DNA of 14,013 nucleotides from Microtetraspora glauca (lineage in GTDB: Bacteria; Actinomycetota; Actinomycetes; Streptomycetales; Streptomycetaceae), in NCBI GenBank assembly GCA_000721275.1, contig JOFO01000090.1, positions 1 to 14,013 of the forward strand, read 5' to 3'. Every line of letters starts with the position of its first letter. Within the stretch, counting starts at the first letter, position 1. Shown piece after piece: positions 6,716 to 13,936 of this stretch. The notes beneath the pieces are model-generated. The model was not told the DNA's origin. It worked only from the letters and a program-made list of their open reading frames with translations, and did no database searches. Both the position numbers and the translations under genes were made by a program.

Positions 6716-7507
6716 TCAGTAACCCCGCTCCCGCTCCCGTTCCTCGACCCACGCGTTGTACGCCGCGACCTGCGCCCTCCGCGCGACCCGCTCCACCGGC
6801 GCCAGCACCGCCCCTCGCGCCGCCATTTCGGAGGCGCTGACCGCGCCGCCGTGGCCGTTGCCGTACGCCAGGTCGACCATCAGACCGATCCGCTGGGCCA
6901 GCTCCAGCACGCGGACCGCCCGCGGCGGGTAGCCGGGGGCCAGCAGCTCCCGGCCCGCCTCCGCCCGCGCCCGGTACGCGTCCCGAGCCGCCTCCGCCGC
7001 CGGACCCGACGCCGCCACGTCCAGCCGCGTCAGCGCCGCCGTCGCGTCCCGCAGCGCCTCCGCCAGCTCCCGCTCCGCCTCGCCCAGCGACGGCACGTCC
7101 GCCGGCGGCGCCTCCCGCACCGCCAGGCAGTGCCACACCACCTCCACGTGCACGTCGCCCGCGGGACCCGCCTCCGTGACCTCCGGCACCAGCCCGTACG
7201 GCGCCCCGAACCCGACCACCGCCTCCTCCGCCTCCAACGCGCGCGCGTTGAAGTCCGGCGGACCGCTCAGCCCCAGCGGATGCCCCGGCGCCGGCAGCGC
7301 CACCCGCCACCCGGTCACCCCGAGCCGCCGCAGCCGCCCCAGCGCCAGCGTCAGCCCCACCGGACCCGCCTCACCCGGCAGCCCCGCCACCCGGTGCACC
7401 GAGTCCCCCCCGACAATCGCCAGCGCCGCGTCGTCCGGCGACACCGCCCCGGCCAGCAGGGCATTGCCCCAGGCGGCCAGGCGTCCTGAACGTGGTTCCG
7501 AAAGCAT
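6716..7507 (-). CDS. Conserved-looking protein of unknown function
   Basis: I recognise no named family in this 263-aa protein. It is soluble, Ala/Leu/Arg-rich and acidic overall. The N-terminal half looks like mixed alpha/beta (LALGRLRRLGVTGWRVALP, APGHPLGLSGPPDF, VHVEVVWHCLAV). The C-terminal half (from about 145) is helical with many Ala, Arg and Glu, and ends in ERERERGY. Codon use matches its neighbours. The minus-strand frame stays open far upstream, across the ABC and NfeD genes, but that is the usual GC-rich artefact. ATG 7507 is chosen because TACTCT (a TAnnnT -10) ends 6 nt before it, predicting a leaderless mRNA; the intervening six Gs are too close to act as a Shine-Dalgarno site. 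It is divergent from the ABC ATPase gene. Confidence 0.8.
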   Translation of the reverse strand: MLSEPRSGRLAAWGNALLAGAVSPDDAALAIVGGDSVHRVAGLPGEAGPVGLTLALGRLRRLGVTGWRVALPAPGHPLGLSGPPDFNARALEAEEAVVGFGAPYGLVPEVTEAGPAGDVHVEVVWHCLAVREAPPADVPSLGEAERELAEALRDATAALTRLDVAASGPAAEAARDAYRARAEAGRELLAPGYPPRAVRVLELAQRIGLMVDLAYGNGHGGAVSASEMAARGAVLAPVERVARRAQVAAYNAWVEERERERGY

Positions 7508-7513
7508 CCCCCC

Positions 7514-7519
7514 AGAGTA
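7514..7519 (-). promoter_or_regulatory. Predicted -10 box for leaderless transcription
   Basis: Minus-strand TACTCT ends 6 nt before the ATG at 7507. No good TTGAC-like -35 is visible. In the other direction TAGGTT (7566-7571) is a possible -10 for the ABC gene; it ends 5 nt before an in-frame GTG at 7577. Confidence 0.4.
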
Positions 7520-7651
7520 GGGACCCGAACGACGCCCTAGGGACCGGCCCGCCTCGCCGATGACGTAGGTTTTCCCGTGGACGCCGCGCCCGCGGCGCAA
7601 GGCGACGACACGAGCCGACACGACTCGACGGCAAGGGGAGACAACGCGCTC

Positions 7652-8443
<792 letters not shown>

Positions 8444-8530
8444 CCCCGCCCCCGCAGGAACCGGGAACCGCCGTGACCCGCACAGCCACGGCACCGCACC
8501 GCGCCCTGTCCCATCCGGCCCCACCCGCCC

Positions 8531-8536
8531 TACCAT
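8531..8536 (+). promoter_or_regulatory. Predicted -10 box for leaderless NfeD mRNA
   Basis: TACCAT (TAnnnT) ends 6 nt before GTG 8543. No Shine-Dalgarno sequence is visible, so transcription starting at 8541-8543 and leaderless translation fits better than read-through from the ABC gene 99 nt upstream. Confidence 0.4.
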
Positions 8537-8542
8537 GACCGT

Positions 8543-8971
8543 GTGGACATCGACGCATGGACCTGGTGGCTGATCGGCGCGGTGGGGCTCGGCATTCCCC
8601 TGGTCCTCACCGCCATGCCGGAGTTCGGCATGTTCGCCGTCGGCGCCGTCGCGGGCGCCGTCACCGCCGCCCTCGGCTTCGACGTCGTCGCCCAGGTGAT
8701 CGTCTTCGTCGTCGTCTCCGTCGCCCTCATCGCCGTCGTCCGCCCCATCGCCGCCCGCCACCGCGCGGGCACCCCCGAACTCGCCACCGGCATCGATGCC
8801 CTGAGAGGCCGTCAGGCCCGCGTCGTGGAACGGGTCGACGCCGAGGGCGGACGCATCAAGCTCGCCGGCGAGATCTGGTCCGCCCGCTCCCTCGACGCCA
8901 CCCGCGTCTTCGAACCGGGCGAGGAGGTCGACGTCGTGGAGATCGAGGGAGCCACCGCCGTCGTCATCTGA
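8543..8971 (+). CDS. NfeD-like membrane protein
   Basis: The 142-aa protein has two hydrophobic segments at about residues 8-28 and 46-67 (AQVIVFVVVSVALIAVV). A C-terminal small beta domain follows at about 85-142 (GRQARVVERVD, GRIKLAGEIWSAR, EEVDVVEIEGATAVVI), which is the NfeD OB-fold pattern with the typical tryptophan. NfeD proteins are the usual genetic partners of SPFH/stomatin-like proteins in bacterial membrane microdomains; the SPFH gene begins 106 nt downstream. This is the short form, without the N-terminal ClpP-like protease part. The GTG start is set by the hydrophobic N-terminus (MDIDAWTWWLIG) and the -10 box just before it. Confidence 0.85.
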   Translation: MDIDAWTWWLIGAVGLGIPLVLTAMPEFGMFAVGAVAGAVTAALGFDVVAQVIVFVVVSVALIAVVRPIAARHRAGTPELATGIDALRGRQARVVERVDAEGGRIKLAGEIWSARSLDATRVFEPGEEVDVVEIEGATAVVI

Positions 8972-9077
8972 CCGAAGGCCGCCCATGACGCCCAGGCGTC
9001 TGGGAAACTCGATCATCAGAAGAGAAACCCGAGACGAACCCGGCACACGACCGGCAGCGAAGGGCACGGGGAACACG

Positions 9078-10013
9078 ATGTCAGCAGTCATCATCGTCCT
9101 GATCATCCTGGTGGTGCTCGTCTTCATCGCCCTGATCAAGACGATCCAGGTCATCCCGCAGGCCAGCGCCGCGATCGTGGAGCGCTTCGGCCGCTACACC
9201 CGCACCCTCAACGCCGGCCTCAACATCGTCGTCCCGTTCATCGACACCATCCGCAACCGCATCGACCTCCGCGAACAGGTCGTCCCCTTCCCGCCCCAGC
9301 CGGTCATCACCCAGGACAACCTGGTCGTCAACATCGACACCGTCATCTACTACCAGGTGACCGACGCCCGCGCCGCGACCTACGAGGTCGCCAGCTACAT
9401 CCAGGCCATCGAGCAGCTCACCGTCACCACGCTGCGCAACATCATCGGCGGCATGGACCTGGAGCGGACCCTCACCTCCCGCGAGGACATCAACGCCGCC
9501 CTCCGCGGCGTCCTCGACGAGGCCACCGGCAAGTGGGGCATCCGCGTCAACCGCGTCGAGCTCAAGGCCATCGAGCCCCCGACCTCCATCCAGGACTCGA
9601 TGGAGAAGCAGATGCGCGCCGACCGCGACAAGCGCGCCGCCATCCTCCAGGCCGAGGGCGTCCGCCAGTCCGAGATCCTCCGCGCCGAGGGCGAGAAGCA
9701 GTCCGCGATCCTCCGCGCCGAGGGCGAGGCCAAGGCCGCCGCCCTCAAGGCCGAGGGCGAGGCCCAGGCCGTCCGCACCGTCTTCGAGGCCATCCACGCC
9801 GGCGACCCGGACCAGAAGCTCCTCTCGTACCAGTACCTCCAGATGCTCCCGAAGATCGCCGAGGGCGACGCCAACAAGCTCTGGATCGTGCCCAGCGAGA
9901 TCGGCGACGCCCTCAAGGGCCTCTCCGGCGCCCTCGGCAACATGGGCCCGAGCGCCCCCTCCTTCACCAAGGACGTCCCGTCCGCCAGGCGAGAAGAACC
10001 CACGGTTGACTGA
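9078..10013 (+). CDS. SPFH / band-7 (stomatin-like) membrane protein
   Basis: The 311-aa protein has one N-terminal membrane helix (about residues 3-22). An SPFH domain follows to about 180, with VERFGRYTRTLNAGLN, VPFIDTIRNRIDLREQ and NLVVNIDTVIYYQVTD. From residue 187 to about 236 runs a charged helical stretch in which ILxAEGExQ recurs about every 11 residues. A Leu-rich tail with SYQYLQMLPKIAEGDANKLWIVP closes it, as in paraslipin/stomatin-type proteins. Such proteins oligomerise on the inner membrane face and organise domains or guard proteases. ATG 9078 follows GGGGA by 5 nt and starts at the membrane helix; the frame is open from 8985 but that extension is polar and unlikely. It probably works with the preceding NfeD protein. 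Confidence 0.92.
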   Translation: MSAVIIVLIILVVLVFIALIKTIQVIPQASAAIVERFGRYTRTLNAGLNIVVPFIDTIRNRIDLREQVVPFPPQPVITQDNLVVNIDTVIYYQVTDARAATYEVASYIQAIEQLTVTTLRNIIGGMDLERTLTSREDINAALRGVLDEATGKWGIRVNRVELKAIEPPTSIQDSMEKQMRADRDKRAAILQAEGVRQSEILRAEGEKQSAILRAEGEAKAAALKAEGEAQAVRTVFEAIHAGDPDQKLLSYQYLQMLPKIAEGDANKLWIVPSEIGDALKGLSGALGNMGPSAPSFTKDVPSARREEPTVD

Positions 10014-10111
10014 CACGTACACGTAATTCCGTGCATGATCGGTGCGAGCCCCTCGACCCTCGCCGCACGCGGGGCGGGGAGGCGAGCCACTGACCATGTG
10101 AGGAAACGGCT

Positions 10112-10879
10112 GTGTCCATCTGGGAAGCCCTGGCGGTCTTCGCCGCAGGCATCGGCGCCGGGGCCATCAACACCATCGTCGGATCGGGGACGCTCATCAC
10201 GTTCCCCGTCCTCCTCGCGACCGGACTCCCCCCGATCACCGCGAACGTCTCCAACGCCCTCGGCCTCGTCCCGGGCTCCATCAGCGGCGCCATCGGCTAC
10301 CGCCGCGAACTCAAGGGCCAGACCCGCCGCGTGCTCCGCCTCGGCTCCGCCGCCCTCGCCGGCGGACTCGTCGGCGCCGTCCTGCTCCTCGCCCTCCCCT
10401 CCGAGGCGTTCGACGCGATCGTCCCCGTGCTCATCGGACTCGCCCTGCTCCTCGTCCTCTTCCAGCCCCGCATCGCCGCCGCCGTCCAGCGCCGCCGCGA
10501 ACGGACCGGCACCGAGGCCCACCCCGACGGCGGCCCCGCCCTCCTCGTCGGCCTCACCCTCGCCAGCGCGTACGGCGGCTACTTCGGCGCCGCCCAGGGA
10601 GTCCTCTACCTCTCCCTCATGGGCCTGCTCCTCCACGACGACCTCCAGCGGATCAACGCGGTCAAGAACATCCTCGGCGCCCTCGTCAACGGCGTCGCCG
10701 CCGTCTTCTTCCTCTTCGTCGCCGAATTCGACTGGACCGCCGTCCTCCTCATCGCCGTCGGCTCCACCCTCGGCGGCCAGATCGGCGCCAAGGTCGGCCG
10801 CCGCCTCAAGCCCGCCGTCCTCCGCGGCGTGATCATCGCCGTCGGCGTCGTCGCCATCCTCCAGCTCACCCTGAAATGA
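10112..10879 (+). CDS. TauE/SafE-family membrane transporter (putative sulfite/anion exporter)
   Basis: The 255-aa protein is largely hydrophobic, with about eight membrane helices. The family pattern is two similar halves: GAGAINTIVGSGTLITFPVLLATGLPP near the N-terminus and SAYGGYFGAAQGVLYLSLMG in the second half, each followed by a conserved Asn region (TANVSNALGLVPG, RINAVKNILGALVNG). Members move sulfite, sulfonates or related organic anions; the substrate cannot be told from sequence. GTG 10112 follows AGGAAA by 5 nt. It lies 98 nt after the SPFH gene, so co-transcription is possible but not clear. A strong hairpin ends the unit. Confidence 0.88.
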   Translation: MSIWEALAVFAAGIGAGAINTIVGSGTLITFPVLLATGLPPITANVSNALGLVPGSISGAIGYRRELKGQTRRVLRLGSAALAGGLVGAVLLLALPSEAFDAIVPVLIGLALLLVLFQPRIAAAVQRRRERTGTEAHPDGGPALLVGLTLASAYGGYFGAAQGVLYLSLMGLLLHDDLQRINAVKNILGALVNGVAAVFFLFVAEFDWTAVLLIAVGSTLGGQIGAKVGRRLKPAVLRGVIIAVGVVAILQLTLK

Positions 10880-10883
10880 CGGA

Positions 10884-10909
10884 GGGCCCGCCCCCCGAGG
10901 GGCGGGCCC
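10884..10909. terminator. Bidirectional terminator
   Basis: GGGCCCGCCCC (10884-10894) and GGGGCGGGCCC (10899-10909) form an 11-bp perfect stem with a CCGA loop. It lies 4 nt after the TauE/SafE stop and 16 nt from the stop of the convergent HNH gene. Confidence 0.85.
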
Positions 10910-10925
10910 ACACCGTCCGTACGGC

Positions 10926-11432
10926 TCAGGCGGCGGTACGCGCCAGCCACTCCGGCAGCTCCGACCGCTCACCGGCCCGCATCGCCAGCAGCATCGCGTC
11001 CGCCGGCGTCGGCACGAACGGCTCGAAGAGCAGCGGCATCCCCGCCTGCTCCGGCGTCCGGTCCGCCTTGCGGTGGTTGTCCTCCGCGCACGAAGCGACC
11101 GTATTCAGCCAACTGTCCCCGCCGCCCTGCGCCCGCGGCACCACGTGGTCCACCGTCGTCGCCCGCTTCCCGCAGTACGCGCACCGGTGCTGGTCCCGGA
11201 CCAGCACCCCCCTCCTCGACCACGGCGCCTGTCTTCGGAACGGCACCCGGACGAAACGGCACAGCCTGATCACCCGGGGCACCGGAAGGTCCACGGCGGC
11301 GGCACGCACCCGCAGTTCGGGATGGGAGTGCTCCACGACGGCCTTGTCCTGCAGGACGAGCACGACCGCGCGGTTGAGCGTCACCGTCGACAGCGGCTCG
11401 AAGCTCGCGTTCAGTACCAGGGTGTCCCTCAT
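10926..11432 (-). CDS. HNH endonuclease family protein (McrA-like)
   Basis: The 168-aa protein has an N-terminal region opening MRDTLVLNASFEPLSTV, then an HNH domain at about residues 78-125: CAYC (Cys84, Cys87), VDHVVPRAQGG (Asp95, His96), WLNTV (Asn110) and SCAEDNHRKADR (Cys115, His120). The DH-N-H triad of a metal-dependent nuclease is complete. Of the four zinc Cys often present, the last is absent (CAED rather than CxxC). The family is widespread and single-copy-like in actinobacteria; its cellular role is not known to me. The frame is open to 11591, but ATG 11432 is preceded by GGAGGT at a good distance and begins the conserved part. Confidence 0.85.
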   Translation of the reverse strand: MRDTLVLNASFEPLSTVTLNRAVVLVLQDKAVVEHSHPELRVRAAAVDLPVPRVIRLCRFVRVPFRRQAPWSRRGVLVRDQHRCAYCGKRATTVDHVVPRAQGGGDSWLNTVASCAEDNHRKADRTPEQAGMPLLFEPFVPTPADAMLLAMRAGERSELPEWLARTAA

Positions 11433-11451
11433 GGTGCCCACCTCCCGTTGT

Positions 11452-11509
11452 GCCGGCCCGGCCCCCCCACAGGACTCTCGGGCGTGGATCAAACGATGGC
11501 CGGGCCGGC
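11452..11509 (-). promoter_or_regulatory. 12-bp inverted repeat upstream of the HNH gene
   Basis: GCCGGCCCGGCC (11452-11463) and GGCCGGGCCGGC (11498-11509) are perfect complements 34 nt apart, just before the ribosome binding site of the HNH gene. They could fold in the mRNA leader or form a two-site operator. No clear promoter was found here. Confidence 0.45.
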
Positions 11510-11547
11510 CGGGGTCGGACAACGCAATTTCGTGCGCAACAAAAGAT

Positions 11548-11582
11548 GCCCGCTTCTGATCTCTCCAAGACCAGAAGCGGGC
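11548..11582 (-). terminator. Intrinsic terminator with U tract for the spo0M-PEBP unit
   Basis: GCCCGCTTCTG (11548-11558) and CAGAAGCGGGC (11572-11582) form an 11-bp perfect stem. On the minus strand it is followed by ATCTTTTGTTG, a T-rich run rare in this genome. It lies 17 nt past the PEBP stop codon at 11600. Confidence 0.85.
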
Positions 11583-11599
11583 AAACAACAAACGAACGA

Positions 11600-12139
11600 T
11601 CAGCCTGCCGCGGGAGCCGCGTACTCACCGACCAACTGGGCCCGGCCCAGCGTGTGGAAGCGCAGGTTGAACCCGACCGCGGCCGGCGACGCGTCCGCGT
11701 CCGGCCCCAGCTTCTCCGTGTCCACCGCGTACACGGTGAACACGTAGCGGTGGGCCGGGTCGCCGGCCGGCGGGGCCGCCCCGCCGAACTCCTTCGCCCC
11801 GTAGTCGTTCCGCGCGTGCACCGCCCCGGCGGGCAGCCCCTCGAAGGAGCCCGAACCGGCCCCGGCGGGAAGCTCGGTCACCGACGCGGGGATGTCGAAG
11901 AGCACCCAGTGCCAGAACCCGCTGCCGGTCGGCGCGTCCGGGTCGAAGCAGGTCACCGCGAAGCTCTTGGTCCCCGCGGGGAAGCCCTCCCAGCGCAGCT
12001 GCGGGGACACGTTCCCCTCCGCGTACACCTGAGCGTCCTTCAGCACCCCGCCGGGGGAGACGTCGTCGCTGGTCACGGTGAACTCGGCCACCGGCGGATG
12101 GAAGGCGTGGGGGAGCGGTGCCCGCTGTCCCTCGGTCAT
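11600..12139 (-). CDS. PEBP / YbhB-YbcL family protein (Raf-kinase-inhibitor-like)
   Basis: The 179-aa cytoplasmic protein shows the phosphatidylethanolamine-binding fold: [41 protein letters not shown] (ligand-site DPDAP and HW), then [21 protein letters not shown] and the C-terminal helix with [11 protein letters not shown]. Bacterial members bind small anions or lipids head-group-like; no firm function is known. ATG 12139 is preceded by GGAGGT 7 nt upstream. The gene lies 24 nt behind the Spo0M-type gene and ends at a clear intrinsic terminator, so the two form a probable operon. Confidence 0.9.
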   Translation of the reverse strand: MTEGQRAPLPHAFHPPVAEFTVTSDDVSPGGVLKDAQVYAEGNVSPQLRWEGFPAGTKSFAVTCFDPDAPTGSGFWHWVLFDIPASVTELPAGAGSGSFEGLPAGAVHARNDYGAKEFGGAAPPAGDPAHRYVFTVYAVDTEKLGPDADASPAAVGFNLRFHTLGRAQLVGEYAAPAAG

Positions 12140-12163
12140 GTCGAAACCTCCGGATCGTCCGTA

Positions 12164-12946
12164 CTACATCCAGTTGCGACGGCCGCCGACCTCGGCGAGC
12201 CACTGGTTGAGGTAAGCGTTCCAGTCGGTGCCCTGGTAGTCGTTGAGACCCACCTTGAACGCCCGGAAGGAGTCGCTGCCCTCGGTGAAGAGACCCGGCT
12301 TCTTGTCCATCTCCAGGACGACGTCCATCTCGCGCTCGTCCGCGACGAAGCTGACCTCGACCTGGTTCAGGCCGCGGTACTGCTGCGGCGCGAAGAACTC
12401 GATCTCCTGGTAGAAGGGCAGCTTCTGGCGGGTGCCGCGGATGTGCCCGCGTTCCATGTCCGCGCTCTTGAAGCGGAAGCCCAGCTGGATGAACGCGTCG
12501 AGGATCGCCTGCTGCGCCGGCAGCGGGTGCACGTTGATCGGGTCGAGGTCGCCCGAGTCGACCGCGCGGGCGATCTCCAGCTCGGTGCTCACACCGATGT
12601 CCATGCCGTGCAGCCGCTGGCCGGCGATCGTGTTGACCGGCGTCTCCCACGGGATCTCCAGCCCGAACGGCACCACGTGCACCGCGCCGGCCTTCACCTC
12701 GAAGGCACCCCCGAGCCGCACCTTCACGAACTCGATGTCCTGCTTGTGCTCCTGGTCGCCGCCCTCGACCTCGACCCGCGCCTGGAGGCCGACGGACAGG
12801 CCCTCGATCTGCTGGTCGACGCTGCCGCCCTGGATCCGGACCTCACCCTGGACGACCCCGCCCGGGACGACGTTCTCCTCGGTCAGCACCGTCTCCACCG
12901 TCGCCCCGCCGGCACCGAGGCTGGCCAGCAGCTTCTTGAATCCCAT
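12164..12946 (-). CDS. Spo0M-type sporulation control protein (arrestin-like fold)
   Basis: The 260-aa protein matches the Spo0M family along its length: N-terminal MGFKKLLASLGAGGATVETVL, ENVVPGGVVQGEVRIQGG, VVPFGLEIPWETPVN, DPINVHPLPAQQAILDA, and a C-terminal EVSFVADEREMDVVLEMDKK. In Bacillus Spo0M influences sporulation and cell shape, and its fold resembles arrestins, suggesting a scaffold role; the streptomycete function is inference. ATG 12946 is preceded by GAGGAGAG about 6 nt upstream. It is the first gene of a probable operon with the PEBP gene and divergent from the DNA glycosylase gene, with an ECF-sigma-like promoter in the 88-bp gap. Confidence 0.9.
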   Translation of the reverse strand: MGFKKLLASLGAGGATVETVLTEENVVPGGVVQGEVRIQGGSVDQQIEGLSVGLQARVEVEGGDQEHKQDIEFVKVRLGGAFEVKAGAVHVVPFGLEIPWETPVNTIAGQRLHGMDIGVSTELEIARAVDSGDLDPINVHPLPAQQAILDAFIQLGFRFKSADMERGHIRGTRQKLPFYQEIEFFAPQQYRGLNQVEVSFVADEREMDVVLEMDKKPGLFTEGSDSFRAFKVGLNDYQGTDWNAYLNQWLAEVGGRRNWM

Positions 12947-12980
12947 GTCACTCTCTCCTCAGTCGGTCCTGTCCCTTACA

Positions 12981-13006
12981 TACGCGCCACGACCGTAGCG
13001 GGTTCC
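12981..13006 (-). promoter_or_regulatory. Candidate ECF-sigma promoter of the spo0M gene
   Basis: On the minus strand GGAAC (13002-13006) and CGTA (12981-12984) are separated by 17 bp, the pattern used by SigE/SigW-like ECF factors. A second GGAAC (13012-13016) stands 16 bp before CGGT. Initiation would lie near 12973, leaving a leader of about 25-30 nt with the ribosome binding site. Confidence 0.4.
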
Positions 13007-13020
13007 GCCGCGTTCCCGGT

Positions 13021-13026
13021 TACCCT
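13021..13026 (+). promoter_or_regulatory. Predicted -10 box for the DNA glycosylase gene
   Basis: TACCCT (TAnnnT) ends 8 nt before ATG 13035, and there is no convincing Shine-Dalgarno sequence, so a leaderless transcript is likely. It overlaps the divergent spo0M promoter zone. Confidence 0.35.
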
Positions 13027-13034
13027 CGGACGCC

Positions 13035-13697
13035 ATGAGCGAGAGCCCCGACCGTACGCCGCTCCCGCGGAGCTTCTTCGACCGCCCCGTCCTGGAGGTC
13101 GCCCCCGACCTCCTCGGCCGCACCCTCGTGCGCACGACCGAACAGGGACGCATCGAACTGCGTCTCACCGAGGTGGAGGCGTACGCCGGCGCGATCGACC
13201 CCGGCTCCCACGCCTTCCGCGGCCGCACCCCCCGGAACGCCGTCATGTTCGGCCCGCCGGGTCACGCGTACGTCTACTTCACGTACGGCATGTGGCACTG
13301 CCTGAACCTGGTGTGCGGCCCCGAGGGAGAGGCGAGCGGAGTACTGCTCCGAGCAGGAGAGATCCGGTACGGCGCCGAGCTGGCTCGCCCCCGCCGCCGC
13401 TCGGCCCGCAAGGACGCCGAACTGGCGAAGGGCCCGGCCCGCCTGGCCACCGCCCTGGACGTCCCCGGCTCCCTGAACGGCACCGACGTCTGCGCCGGCC
13501 CCGACGCCCCGCTCGCCGTCCTCACCGGCACCCCGCCGGCCCGCTCCCTCATCCGCACCGGCCCGCGCACCGGCGTCGGCGGCGACGGAGCCCCGCACCC
13601 CTGGCGCTTCTGGATCGACGAGGACCCCACGGTGAGTCCGTACCGTCCCCACACGCCCCGGAAGCGGCGAGTTGACCCGGCCCGAGCCGACGCGTAA
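13035..13697 (+). CDS. AAG-type 3-methyladenine DNA glycosylase
   Basis: This 220-aa base-excision repair enzyme removes alkylated purines from DNA. It has the AAG/MPG signatures: TEVEAYAG with catalytic-position Glu48 and Tyr50, His59 at the position of human AAG His136, the [30 protein letters not shown] block (62-91), and GPARLATAL followed by the late PWRFWID. Length is normal for bacterial members. The last ~17 residues (basic, [16 protein letters not shown]) are an extra tail. It stands alone, divergent from spo0M and directly upstream of the rRNA operon control region. Confidence 0.93.
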   Translation: MSESPDRTPLPRSFFDRPVLEVAPDLLGRTLVRTTEQGRIELRLTEVEAYAGAIDPGSHAFRGRTPRNAVMFGPPGHAYVYFTYGMWHCLNLVCGPEGEASGVLLRAGEIRYGAELARPRRRSARKDAELAKGPARLATALDVPGSLNGTDVCAGPDAPLAVLTGTPPARSLIRTGPRTGVGGDGAPHPWRFWIDEDPTVSPYRPHTPRKRRVDPARADA

Positions 13698-13910
13698 TGT
13701 AGTCCGAGCCGCTTGAGACGGTGGTGCTTCTCCAGCACCCCGAGAGCGGCCAACCCACATCACTGCAACGAATCCCAACGGGACCTGTTTCGGCATGCCG
13801 AAATTCGTTCTCAAAGGCTCGATTATGAGCCGCCAGGGAAATCGGCTAAAGTAGTGGACACGCCGGAAGGCCCCGAGAAAAACAATTCGGGACCGGAAAG
13901 CACCGAGGAA
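13698..13910 (+). promoter_or_regulatory. Upstream control region of a ribosomal RNA operon
   Basis: No gene is seen here. The base composition drops in GC, as in streptomycete rrn promoter regions. Structures in order: hairpin GGTGCT-TCTCC-AGCACC (13723-13739, possible terminator of the glycosylase gene); a 16-bp perfect palindrome TTTCGGCATGCCGAAA (13788-13803), flanked by AACGAAT (13767-13773) and ATTCGTT (13803-13809); GGCTC-GATTAT-GAGCC (13816-13831); a possible -10 TAAAGT (13847-13852) with only a weak TTATGA-like -35; and CCCGA/TCGGG around an A-rich loop (13872-13891). Streptomycete rrn operons usually have several promoters, so more than one start site is expected. Confidence 0.7.
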
Positions 13911-13936
13911 ATCAGATCGGAAAGATCTGATAGAGT
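13911..13936 (+). promoter_or_regulatory. rrn promoter -10 overlapped by an inverted repeat
   Basis: TAGAGT (13931-13936) in the context CTGATAGAGTCGGAAAC resembles the -10 of streptomycete rRNA promoters. The 21 bp up to its first base form ATCAGATC-GGAAA-GATCTGAT, an 8-bp perfect inverted repeat filling the space between -10 and -35. No TTGACA-like -35 is present, which would fit an activator-assisted promoter. Confidence 0.55.

Larger units (their letters stand above)
6471..6824. repeat. Imperfect direct repeat of a gene's 3' end (6471-6608 and 6680-6824)
   Basis: The two copies carry the same terminator hairpin, a short diverged stretch, then about 103 bp ending in GCGCCGCC. Across the coding part they differ by five substitutions and one 6-bp indel. 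The 71-bp spacer (6609-6679) shows no similarity that I can see to the gene upstream of the repeat. Confidence 0.85.

Noticed and set aside
8985..9077. Upstream start for the SPFH protein
   Set aside because: It would place 31 polar residues before the membrane helix; ATG 9078 has a ribosome binding site and begins the helix.
10006..10039. TTGACT as -35 of a promoter for the TauE/SafE gene
   Set aside because: The nearest -10-like hexamers are 12 or 22 bp away, outside the usable spacing.
11450..13675. 741-residue plus-strand frame over the spo0M, PEBP and glycosylase region
   Set aside because: It is antisense to two well-recognised genes and out of frame with the glycosylase; the composition is that of a shadow frame.
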